45,632 nucleotides of DNA from Aquimarina algiphila (GTDB lineage Bacteria > Bacteroidota > Bacteroidia > Flavobacteriales > Flavobacteriaceae), in assembly GCF_007489275.1 (NCBI RefSeq), contig NZ_VLNR01000052.1, positions 1 to 45,632 on the forward strand, read 5' to 3'. A program made the position numbers and the translations under genes. Under the pieces are notes generated by a model that saw only the letters and a program-made list of their open reading frames with translations, was not told where the DNA came from and ran no database searches. Shown piece after piece: positions 1-8,224 of this stretch (the first letter of the stretch is position 1; every line of letters starts with the position of its first letter).

Positions 1-39
1 TTTTAAAACCTTGAGTATTTTATCGTAATTTGCTTGAAA

Positions 40-119
40 GTTGTGCATATGAATTATAGTGTCGTAACTACAATTTACTGCCTTTTAGCAGTTTGCGCAA
101 CTTTTTCTAAATGCACAAC
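40..119. repeat. 9-bp perfect inverted repeat in a non-coding stretch
   Basis: GTTGTGCAT at 40-48 is the exact reverse complement of ATGCACAAC at 111-119, with 62 bases between. The interval also holds a near-palindrome (AGTTTGCGCAACT, 90-102). No gene is visible in 1-161. The arrangement could be a hairpin, the end of a mobile or cassette element cut by the window edge, or chance. I cannot choose from this window alone. Confidence 0.45.
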
Positions 120-161
120 GGGTTATTATAAAAAGCTGTTATCGCAGATACAATAGACTAT

Positions 162-1955
162 TTATTCTAATTTACTTAAATGATAAATTAAATTGGATGC
201 ATTCTTAAATTTTGCAATCAAATTTAAACCTTTAAAATTATTGTTAAATGAAAGTCGAATATCTAATATGTTAATATCATTTGGACCTACCTTTATTTCT
301 CCATTAACTTTTGAATTGGTATCAAATAAAGTATTGATTTCATAGAATCGACTCCAGGAAGGATCATTTTCAAAGATATCGTCATAATGAAAGACACTTG
401 CATAACTTACAGTAAGGTATTCACGTTCATTATTCCCTAATACTTGGGTATTGTATGTATTATCAGAATTAAAAACAATTTTCACGCCGTAACTTTTATT
501 AATGAATGGATTTTCTACGTAACCTATCCAAGTACCAAGAAGTTTTGTTTTTGCCTCTTCGAGGTTTGACAAAATGATATCTGGGTCATTTGGGTTAAAC
601 GACTCATCAATTTTAAAAATACTTGTTGATACAATGCTTTGCCTTTGCCCAGGACTTTTAGCCATCGCTTTTATTACAGAAATACAATCTAGACAATTGA
701 TGGGTATAGGGGTAGTGTATAACTTAGATTCGGTATTTGGAGTAGAGCCATCAAGAGTATAATAAATAGGAAAAGGAGAAGTTAATTCAATTGACAAACT
801 ATTATTGTGAGTGCCAGATAAATAATTAAATGATGGAGCCCTAACATCTGGATATAGAATTTCAAAAGTTTGCTCAATTATGTTACTTGCTTCTAAATTT
901 TCTGCTATAGCAAATGATTTTATTGTTGTCTTTGTCATATTACCATCTGGATCTCCTTTAATAATTATAGGAGACGTATATAGATTTGAGTTGATAGTGG
1001 GGTCTTGTCCATCAAGAGTATAATAAATTTTCGCATTTTCAGTATTACTTTTTATTGTTAACTCGATATCATCAATATAAGGACCTGTATTTTGATGATC
1101 TTCATGAGTACCATCAAAAATATATTCAGGGTCAGCCACTTCATGAATTCCTATTATTCCATCGCCATTCTTATCAATGTAGTTTGTAAAAGATGGAATA
1201 GTAATTTGTATACCTAAATGATTATATCTGCTTTCCAAGTTAGTTATTATTGAATTTATGTCTAATAACATAGAATTACTTTTAATTTCATTGAGGATAG
1301 ATTCAGAATCCAAAACACCATCAGTTTCTATATCAGAACTTATTTTTTGAATTAGTTCTGATAACTCTGCTTCAGAATTATCATACTGTAAGATACAAGA
1401 AACGGCAAGTAAAATAGAATTGCTTATTTCATTCCCAGAGATATCCATTTCTTCAAAGGAGAGGATAGTATCATCTGAAAAATCTATATAAAAAACTTTT
1501 AAAACCTCTTTTTGTGCTTTTATTTTAGAATCACCAAAAGAATAGTTTTCGTTTATAATTAAATGCTTAATTCTTTTTGCAATTAAGGTTGTAAGAATAT
1601 TTAAATTAAATTTTTGAGAACTATTTACATAACCAATACCTCTTAAGGAAATAGGTGCATTTGATAATTTCCCGGTAACTTCATTAAAATAAAATCCAGT
1701 TGTAACAAATTCAGTATAACCTTCTGTAATTTCATTATCTAAACTAAATGATCCAAAATCATTATTCGTTTCTGTAAAATATGTTTTACCATTAGGAATT
1801 AGATCTACACTTAATTCCTGAATTCTAACTTCTGCGCCTTGAATAAAAGGCCCTTTTTGTACAAACCCATCAATGTTATGTTTTTGATCAAGTTCATCTT
1901 TTTGACATGATATTGTAAAAAGTAGAATAAAAATTTGAAATAGTGTTTTTTTCAT
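162..1955 (-). CDS. Surface lipoprotein with EF-hand-like loops and two chitobiase C-terminal-type repeats
   Basis: This gene encodes a 597-residue lipoprotein of unknown function. The ATG at 1955 (MKKTLF) gives a normal signal peptide; a TTG four codons upstream is less likely. The lipobox ends in ISC, and the mature N-terminus starts CQKDE. That fits the Bacteroidota lipoprotein export signal Lys-(Asp/Glu)2, so the protein probably reaches the cell surface. The first ~120 mature residues look like a beta-rich bacteroidotal lipoprotein domain. Two EF-hand-like loops follow (DFSDDTILSFEE and DKNGDGIIGIHE). The second half has two repeats around YYTLDG, typical of the chitobiase/hexosaminidase C-terminal domain family (CHB_HEX_C_1), which is an accessory domain and not a catalytic one. 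No catalytic domain is visible. It is divergent from the polysaccharide operon and may be unrelated to it. Confidence 0.85.
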   Translation of the reverse strand: MKKTLFQIFILLFTISCQKDELDQKHNIDGFVQKGPFIQGAEVRIQELSVDLIPNGKTYFTETNNDFGSFSLDNEITEGYTEFVTTGFYFNEVTGKLSNAPISLRGIGYVNSSQKFNLNILTTLIAKRIKHLIINENYSFGDSKIKAQKEVLKVFYIDFSDDTILSFEEMDISGNEISNSILLAVSCILQYDNSEAELSELIQKISSDIETDGVLDSESILNEIKSNSMLLDINSIITNLESRYNHLGIQITIPSFTNYIDKNGDGIIGIHEVADPEYIFDGTHEDHQNTGPYIDDIELTIKSNTENAKIYYTLDGQDPTINSNLYTSPIIIKGDPDGNMTKTTIKSFAIAENLEASNIIEQTFEILYPDVRAPSFNYLSGTHNNSLSIELTSPFPIYYTLDGSTPNTESKLYTTPIPINCLDCISVIKAMAKSPGQRQSIVSTSIFKIDESFNPNDPDIILSNLEEAKTKLLGTWIGYVENPFINKSYGVKIVFNSDNTYNTQVLGNNEREYLTVSYASVFHYDDIFENDPSWSRFYEINTLFDTNSKVNGEIKVGPNDINILDIRLSFNNNFKGLNLIAKFKNASNLIYHLSKLE

Positions 1956-2055
1956 GATATAAAACAATTAGTTTATACTTGATAATAATATAATACTAAT
2001 AGGATGGGGTATTAATTATAGTTAAACAAACAAATTTAAAATTATTATAGTGAAA

Positions 2056-2088
2056 TTGACTAGTTTATTTGATTAAACTGTAATTTTG
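2056..2088 (+). promoter_or_regulatory. Promoter of the polysaccharide operon
   Basis: TTG at 2056-2058 and TAATTTTG at 2081-2088 are 22 bases apart and match the Bacteroidota primary sigma pattern (TTG, 17-23 bases, TAnnTTTG). The first gene starts 31 bases downstream. Genes from 2120 to 11879 are close enough to be read from it. Confidence 0.6.
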
Positions 2089-2119
2089 CCAAAATCTTTG
2101 AAAAGACTACTAAATCAAG

Positions 2120-4240
2120 ATGAAACAAATCATACAAGATCTTAAAAACGGAGAAACGATTTTAGAAGAAGTACCAGTGCCTAAGGTTAAATCAGGACAT
2201 GTGCTTATCAAAACCACCAAATCATTAGTTTCGTTAGGAACCGAGAGGATGTTAGTAGAATTTGGTAAGGCAAATTTTATTCAGAAAGCACGCCAGCAAC
2301 CAGATAAGGTTAAGATGGTTTTAGACAAAGTAAAGACAGACGGGCTTAAACCTACAATGGATGCAGTTTTTAATAAGTTGAACCAACCATTGCCCTTAGG
2401 GTATTGTAACGTTGGTGAAGTTGTTGCTGTAGGTAGAGGAGTTACAGAGTTTAAGGTGGGTGATAGAGTAGCCTCTAATGGTAATCATGTAGAATATGTA
2501 AATGTTCCCAAAAACTTAGTAGCTAAAATCCCTGGTAACGTAACAGATGAAGAAGCCGCTTTTACCGTAATAGGTTCTATTGGTTTGCAAGGAATACGAT
2601 TATTAAATCCAACTTTTGGAGAAACTATGGTTGTGGTGGGTTTAGGACTTATAGGTCTTGTTACTGCAGAATTATTGCTTGCTAATGGATGTAATGTTAT
2701 TGGGTTTGATTTTGATCCAGAGAAAGTAAAAATTGCAAAAGCAAAAGGCATTATAGCCATAAACCCTGCTGAGGGTACAGATCAGGTAAAATTTGTAGAA
2801 TCATATACAGAAGGAATCGGTGCAGATGGCGTTATTATTACCGCTTCTAATAAGAGTAATGAAATTATATCCCAGTCTGCCAATATGTGCAGAAAAAGAG
2901 GTAGAGTCATATTGGTAGGTGTTATAGGTTTAGATATAAGCAGAGCAGATTTTTATGAGAAAGAAATTTCTTTTCAGGTATCTTGTTCTTATGGACCAGG
3001 ACGATACGATGAAGAATATGAGCAAAAAGGAAATGACTACCCGATCGGGTATGTACGATGGACAGAGAAAAGAAACTTTGAGGCCATATTAACAGCAATT
3101 TCCAAAGGAACATTAGATGTAAAACCATTAATCACAGAGCGAATACCTTTAAAAGAGTATCAAAAGATTTATGGCGATATGAAAAATTCAAGATCGATAG
3201 CTTCGATTCTTGAGTATAATAGCACAGAAGAAGCTACTTCTACTGTGACCATAGCTCAAAAATCTTTTGAAGGTAAAAAAGGAGTTATTGGTATCATTGG
3301 TGCAGGAAACTTTACAAGCTCTACAATACTTCCTAACCTCAAAAAAATAAATGCTGATGTAAAATATATTGCAAGTTCTGGTGGTTTGTCTTCTACAATA
3401 ATGGCCAAACGTCATAATATTGCAAATTCTACTTCTGATTATAAAGAAATCTTAGAAGACAATGATGTTGATTTAGTATTGATTACTACACAACACAATA
3501 TGCATGCTTCAATGGTTTTGGAAAGCCTTAAAGCTTCTAAAAGTGTTTTTGTAGAGAAACCATTAGCGCTTACTAATTCAGAATTAGAAGATATCATTGC
3601 AGAATATAATACACAAAATGTAAATGTTTCTGTTGGATTTAATAGACGTTTTGCTCCCTTGGCAAAAAAGATGAAAAAGCTTTTAGGAAACGACAAGACA
3701 CCAATTAATATCGTTGCTACAATGAATGCTGGTTTTATCCCTGCTGATGTTTGGGTTCATGATATGGAAGTTGGTGGAGGAAGAATCATTGGTGAAGCAT
3801 GTCATTATATTGATCTCTGTACATACTTTGCAGGTAGCAAAATAACAGCAGTTTGTATGAATGCAATGGGAGCTAATCCAGAAGAAAATACAGATAACGC
3901 AAGTATTCTATTAAGATATGAAAATGGAACCAATGCAGTGATCAATTATTTTGCAAATGGAAGTAAAGCCTATTCTAAAGAAAGAGTAGAGATATACTCT
4001 CAAGAACGTACTTTGATTATGGATAATTGGAGAAAGTTAAAAGCATTTGGCTTTAAGGGAGGAAGAAATACCTCATCCAAACAAGATAAAGGACATTATA
4101 ATCAATTTAATGAACTTATCGAACAACAACAAAAGGGAGGGAATCCAATTATTTCTTTTGATGAGATAGTGAATACTACAAGAGCTTCGTTTGCAGCAAT
4201 CGAATCTCTTAAACAAGGAAAATGGATAGAAATAAAATAA
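2120..4240 (+). CDS. Two-domain oxidoreductase: zinc-type alcohol dehydrogenase-like plus Gfo/Idh/MocA
   Basis: This is a 706-residue fusion. Residues 1-360 form a medium-chain (alcohol dehydrogenase-like) reductase with the nucleotide-binding motif GLGLIG near residue 175. Residues ~385-700 form a Gfo/Idh/MocA oxidoreductase with a second Rossmann motif (GIIGAGNF) and the EKPLAL motif typical of that family. Where classical zinc dehydrogenases have a Cys-Gly-x-Asp zinc site, this protein has VSLGTE, so the catalytic zinc cysteine is missing. The same fusion is known next to heparinase II/III-like genes in polysaccharide loci, as here, where the next gene overlaps it by 19 bases. A role in modifying a sugar of the glycan is inferred; the substrate is unknown. 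Confidence 0.87.
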   Translation: MKQIIQDLKNGETILEEVPVPKVKSGHVLIKTTKSLVSLGTERMLVEFGKANFIQKARQQPDKVKMVLDKVKTDGLKPTMDAVFNKLNQPLPLGYCNVGEVVAVGRGVTEFKVGDRVASNGNHVEYVNVPKNLVAKIPGNVTDEEAAFTVIGSIGLQGIRLLNPTFGETMVVVGLGLIGLVTAELLLANGCNVIGFDFDPEKVKIAKAKGIIAINPAEGTDQVKFVESYTEGIGADGVIITASNKSNEIISQSANMCRKRGRVILVGVIGLDISRADFYEKEISFQVSCSYGPGRYDEEYEQKGNDYPIGYVRWTEKRNFEAILTAISKGTLDVKPLITERIPLKEYQKIYGDMKNSRSIASILEYNSTEEATSTVTIAQKSFEGKKGVIGIIGAGNFTSSTILPNLKKINADVKYIASSGGLSSTIMAKRHNIANSTSDYKEILEDNDVDLVLITTQHNMHASMVLESLKASKSVFVEKPLALTNSELEDIIAEYNTQNVNVSVGFNRRFAPLAKKMKKLLGNDKTPINIVATMNAGFIPADVWVHDMEVGGGRIIGEACHYIDLCTYFAGSKITAVCMNAMGANPEENTDNASILLRYENGTNAVINYFANGSKAYSKERVEIYSQERTLIMDNWRKLKAFGFKGGRNTSSKQDKGHYNQFNELIEQQQKGGNPIISFDEIVNTTRASFAAIESLKQGKWIEIK

Positions 4241-5808
4241 AACTGCTCCTACAGACCGTAAAACACCTTAAATTCAAGCAGATTTATTATCAGTTATATT
4301 ATTTGATTCGTAATAAGTTTTTTAAAAGAATTTATGTAAAGGAATTAAAAAAAGAAATTCATCCTTTAAATTGGCATGATTCATTTTTATACACCAATAG
4401 TTTTATAAAAGAGAATAGGTTTACGTTTCTTAATTTGCCTCACCAGTTTACAGATAAAATAAATTGGAATTATGCCGACTTTGGAAAACTTTGGACCTAT
4501 AATTTGAATTATTTTGATTTTTTAAATCAAAAAGATTGTTCTGCTGGCGAAGGTTTAAAATTAATTAATGATTATATAGAAAACGAAAGCAATTTAAAGG
4601 ATGGAAAAGAACCTTACCCTATTTCTCTGAGAGGTATCAATTGGATTAAATTTTTATCCAAAAATAAAATCTCAGAGGTCAAAATTAATCAAACATTATA
4701 TAATCATTACGAGACTTTAATTCATAACCTAGAATATCATCTGCTCGGAAACCATTTATTAGAAAATGGATATTCCTTATTGTTTGGAGCATATTATTTT
4801 AAAGATGAAAGTTTATATAAAAAGGCAAAGCAAATTCTAACTGAAGAGCTTACCGAACAAATCTTAAGTGATGGTGCGCATTTTGAATTATCACCTATGT
4901 ATCATCAGATTTTATTTCATCGTATACTAGATTGTATTCGTCTTATTCAATTAAATAAATGGCAGGAAGATAACCTACTTTTATTCTTAAAAGGAAAAGC
5001 ATCACTTATGCGTTCTTGGTTAGAAGAGATTACTTTTTGTAATGGAGTTATCCCAATGGTAAATGATAGTGCATATAGGATTGCTCCAGAATCAGACCAA
5101 TTATTTCAATTTGCAGAAGAAATAGGATTAGAAAGAAAAAAAGAAAAGCTTAGAGCTTCTGGATATCGAATGTTTAGAAGTAAAAACTATGAATTATTTA
5201 TAGATGTTGGTAATGTCGGACCAGATTATCAACCTGGTCATGCCCATTCTGATACTTTTAATTTTGAGTTATATGTAAGGAGTAAGCCAATACTTGTAGA
5301 CCCAGGAATCTCTACTTATGAGAAAAATGATAGAAGATTAAAAGAACGAGGTACTTCATATCATAATACTGTGAAAATAGGAAATCAAGACCAAACAAAA
5401 GTTTGGGATGGATTTAGAATAGCGAAGAGAGCAAAAATCATCGAGTTAAAAGAGATAGACAATACAATTGAAGCCGCTCATAATGGATATAAGAATTTGG
5501 GGATTATTCATACAAGAAGATTTTCGACTCATGAAACTAACATAATACAGATAGAAGATATAATTTCTAAAAAAGTTGATGAAGAACAAGTAGCATTTTT
5601 TCATTTTCATCCTGATGTAAAAGAAATACGTATTTTAAATAACAAAATCGAGTTGATAAATAATGGAATAATCATTCATTTTGAAGGTAATGAGGTTGTT
5701 ATTAAAGAAGAAGAATATCAATATTGCCTAGGTTTTAATAGTACTAAGAAAGCAAAAAAAATAAAAGTATATTTCAATACTACCTTATCAACCAGAATAG
5801 ATTTATAA
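4222..5808 (+). CDS. Heparinase II/III family protein
   Basis: This 528-residue protein has an alpha-helical N-terminal part and a C-terminal beta-sandwich typical of heparinase II/III and alginate lyase families. The conserved stretch GHAHSDTFNFEL, followed by DPGISTYE and a YHNTV motif, lies at about residues 345-390. In secreted members these surround the metal- and substrate-binding site of a polysaccharide lyase. No signal peptide is seen (MDRNKIKLLLQTVKHLK), unlike secreted lyases. That fits the group encoded in polysaccharide biosynthesis loci beside the two-domain oxidoreductase. The ATG overlaps the end of that gene by 19 bases, implying translational coupling. It could trim or edit a uronic-acid glycan, but lyase activity is not proven. 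Confidence 0.87.
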   Translation: MDRNKIKLLLQTVKHLKFKQIYYQLYYLIRNKFFKRIYVKELKKEIHPLNWHDSFLYTNSFIKENRFTFLNLPHQFTDKINWNYADFGKLWTYNLNYFDFLNQKDCSAGEGLKLINDYIENESNLKDGKEPYPISLRGINWIKFLSKNKISEVKINQTLYNHYETLIHNLEYHLLGNHLLENGYSLLFGAYYFKDESLYKKAKQILTEELTEQILSDGAHFELSPMYHQILFHRILDCIRLIQLNKWQEDNLLLFLKGKASLMRSWLEEITFCNGVIPMVNDSAYRIAPESDQLFQFAEEIGLERKKEKLRASGYRMFRSKNYELFIDVGNVGPDYQPGHAHSDTFNFELYVRSKPILVDPGISTYEKNDRRLKERGTSYHNTVKIGNQDQTKVWDGFRIAKRAKIIELKEIDNTIEAAHNGYKNLGIIHTRRFSTHETNIIQIEDIISKKVDEEQVAFFHFHPDVKEIRILNNKIELINNGIIIHFEGNEVVIKEEEYQYCLGFNSTKKAKKIKVYFNTTLSTRIDL

Positions 5809-5817
5809 ATTAGCAAA

Positions 5818-7011
5818 ATGAAGTTACTTTTTTTAACTGATAACTTCCCTCCCGAAGTTAATGCACCTGCGACCAGAACATACGAGCATTGCAAAGAATG
5901 GGTAAAGGATGGTATAGATGTTACCGTGATTACTTGTGCTCCAAATTTTCCAAAAGGAAAGGTGTTTGGGGGATACAAAAATAAATTATTTCAAAAAGAG
6001 ATTATTGAAGGCATAAAAGTTATTCGTGTATGGACATACATCAGTGCTAATAAAGGGTTTTTAAAAAGAATTCTTGATTATGTAAGTTTTATGATCAGCT
6101 CTTTTCTTGTAGGATTATTTATTAAAACAGATCTTATTGTGGCAACATCACCACAGTTTTTTACAGCAATTTCTGGCAGGTGGCTAGCGTTTTGGAAACG
6201 AAAGAAATGGATTATGGAGGTTAGAGATTTATGGCCAGAATCAATAAAAGCTGTCGGTGCTATGAAAACAAACCCCGCAATAAAATATTTTGAGTTTCTA
6301 GAGAAAAAAATGTACAATAAAGCATATAAAATTGTAGTGGTAACAGATTCGTTTAAAGAAATCTTATGTGAGAAACACAAAATTAATGCATCAAAAATAG
6401 AAATAATTAAGAATGGAGTTAATACAACATTATTTTCTCCTGTTGAAAAAGATAAGAAAATATTAAAAAGATTAAAACTTGAAGATAAAATTATAATTGG
6501 ATATATCGGTACTCATGGTATGGCACACGCCTTGGATTTTATTTTGTATTGTGCAAAAAAGATTAAAGACAAACAAATACATTTTCTTTTCTTGGGAGAT
6601 GGAGCTAAAAAAGAGGAGTTGTTAAAAATCAAAGATTCATTAAAACTAGATAATGTTACTATGTTACCTTCAGTATCTAAAAAACAAGTTGCAGGCTATA
6701 TTTCAATTATTGATATAGCTCTTGTAAATCTTAAAAAATCAGATACTTTTAAACATGTCTTACCATCAAAAATATTTGAGTTAAGTGCTATGCATAAACC
6801 AATTTTATTAGGAGTTGAGGGAGAAGCAAAAAAATTGGTGGAACAATATAGTATAGGAGAAGCTTTTGAACCGGAAAATGAAAAAGAATTTTTGAATAAA
6901 ATAGAGGTATTGAAAACAAAAAATACCAATACTCAAAATTTTCAGAAACTAACTACAGACTTTGATAGAAAGAATTTGGCAAAAAAAATGATGATGTTTA
7001 TTAAGGATTAA
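5818..7011 (+). CDS. Glycosyltransferase family 4 (WbuB-like)
   Basis: This 397-residue retaining GT-B glycosyltransferase opens with LLFLTDNFPPE, the acceptor-side glycine/proline-rich start typical of WbuB/WcaI-like enzymes. The middle carries EVRDLWPES, and the second Rossmann domain begins near GYIGTHG (about residue 220). The C-terminal half holds the donor site around VLPSKIFELSAM. It lies 9 bases after the heparinase-like gene in the same operon. It is the only ordinary sugar-adding glycosyltransferase in the locus, so the repeat unit is short or other transferases act from elsewhere. Donor and acceptor sugars cannot be read from the sequence. Confidence 0.9.
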   Translation: MKLLFLTDNFPPEVNAPATRTYEHCKEWVKDGIDVTVITCAPNFPKGKVFGGYKNKLFQKEIIEGIKVIRVWTYISANKGFLKRILDYVSFMISSFLVGLFIKTDLIVATSPQFFTAISGRWLAFWKRKKWIMEVRDLWPESIKAVGAMKTNPAIKYFEFLEKKMYNKAYKIVVVTDSFKEILCEKHKINASKIEIIKNGVNTTLFSPVEKDKKILKRLKLEDKIIIGYIGTHGMAHALDFILYCAKKIKDKQIHFLFLGDGAKKEELLKIKDSLKLDNVTMLPSVSKKQVAGYISIIDIALVNLKKSDTFKHVLPSKIFELSAMHKPILLGVEGEAKKLVEQYSIGEAFEPENEKEFLNKIEVLKTKNTNTQNFQKLTTDFDRKNLAKKMMMFIKD

Positions 7012-7066
7012 ATTTTAATATAAAAACTTTCTCTATTTTTACCATATTTTCAAAAGCTATACTTAA

Positions 7067-8215
7067 TTGAATTTTCTAGAAACAGCAATATTAATTTTTA
7101 TAGGGTCATTCTTGTTGACATATTTAACAATACCCAAAATTATTGGGGTTGTCTCATACAAAAGGTTAATGGATGCTCCTAATAATAGAAGTTCTCATAA
7201 AGTACAAACACCAAGTTTAGGAGGAGTAGCGTTTTACTATACATTGATTATAGGTCTATTCTTTATTAGTAGTTGGGACACAAATAGTGAAATTATACAT
7301 ATCATCCCTGGCCTTACAATTTTGTTTATTATTGGTCTTAAAGATGATTTAGTAGTTTTATCCCCTGGTTCAAAACTAATAGCCCAGTTTCTAGCAGTAT
7401 CTTTTGTTGTAGTAAGTGATAGCTTTACCATACATTCTCTTAATGGATTTTTTAATATAGAAGAAATACCGTATTACATTTATTTTCTTATAGCCGTTTT
7501 TATTATGGTTACTATAATAAATTCATATAATCTTATTGATGGGATAGATGGATTAGCTTCGATTGTTGGAATTGTAATTTTGATCATTTATACCACAATT
7601 TTTTATCTCACTAAAGAATATTTTTATGCACTGATTACGATAAGTTTAAATGCATGTTTACTCGCATTCTTTGGATATAATGTATCAGCAAATAAAAAGA
7701 TATTTATGGGAGATACGGGTTCATTAATTATTGGTTTTATTATCAGTATAATGACATTGAAATTTTTAGCTTTAAAGCCTTCTTCCTCAGCTGAGTTACC
7801 TTTTTTTCTGGAAAACATTCCATTAATTGCAATAAGTATTCTTATCGTACCACTTTTTGACACGGCCAGAGTTTTTACGATACGAATTGCAAATAAGAAA
7901 AGTCCTTTTTCACCTGATCGAAATCATACACATCATGTTCTTATAGATTACTGGGGTCTATCTCATAAACAGGCTAGTTATTTAATAGGTGGTTTTAATT
8001 TAATATTTGTAGTATTATTTATTATTTTGGGGAGTACTACCAAGAACTTACTATTATTTATAGTGTTGTTGGTTAGCGTAATAATTTTGAGTTTTATTTT
8101 TTTTAGGTTTAATTATAATTTTACCTCTTTAAAGCAAAAAATTTTATTTAAAAGAAAGGTAGATGCTATGAAAGAAAATTTAAAACCAAAAGTAAAAAAG
8201 AGTAAAAAAGAGTAA
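7067..8215 (+). CDS. WecA/MraY-family undecaprenyl-phosphate sugar-1-phosphate transferase
   Basis: This 382-residue polytopic membrane protein transfers a HexNAc-1-phosphate (or similar) from a UDP-sugar to undecaprenyl phosphate, starting a lipid-linked glycan. Family motifs are all present: DAPNNRSSHK after the first helix, GLKDD, NSYNLIDGIDGLA, GDTGSL and the cytoplasmic RNHTHH loop. The start is the TTG at 7067 (product MNFLETAIL); no in-frame ATG precedes the first transmembrane helix. The C-terminus is very basic and is built from a 10-base tandem repeat that spans the stop codon. It resembles WecA/TagO rather than MraY of peptidoglycan synthesis because it lies in a polysaccharide locus. 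It is the first of two initiating enzymes here. Confidence 0.88.
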   Translation: MNFLETAILIFIGSFLLTYLTIPKIIGVVSYKRLMDAPNNRSSHKVQTPSLGGVAFYYTLIIGLFFISSWDTNSEIIHIIPGLTILFIIGLKDDLVVLSPGSKLIAQFLAVSFVVVSDSFTIHSLNGFFNIEEIPYYIYFLIAVFIMVTIINSYNLIDGIDGLASIVGIVILIIYTTIFYLTKEYFYALITISLNACLLAFFGYNVSANKKIFMGDTGSLIIGFIISIMTLKFLALKPSSSAELPFFLENIPLIAISILIVPLFDTARVFTIRIANKKSPFSPDRNHTHHVLIDYWGLSHKQASYLIGGFNLIFVVLFIILGSTTKNLLLFIVLLVSVIILSFIFFRFNYNFTSLKQKILFKRKVDAMKENLKPKVKKSKKE

Positions 8216-8220
8216 AAAAG
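8191..8220 (+). repeat. Three tandem copies of a 10-bp unit across a stop codon
   Basis: AGTAAAAAAG is repeated three times without mismatch, at 8191-8200, 8201-8210 and 8211-8220. The WecA-like gene ends inside the third copy (TAA 8213-8215) and ugd starts at 8225. Because 10 is not a multiple of 3, gain or loss of a copy would change the frame and length of the basic tail. Confidence 0.9.
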
Positions 8221-8224
8221 ATAA

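Noticed and set aside
574..762. Plus-strand frame inside the first lipoprotein gene
   Set aside because: It is an antisense shadow of a clearly coding minus-strand gene.
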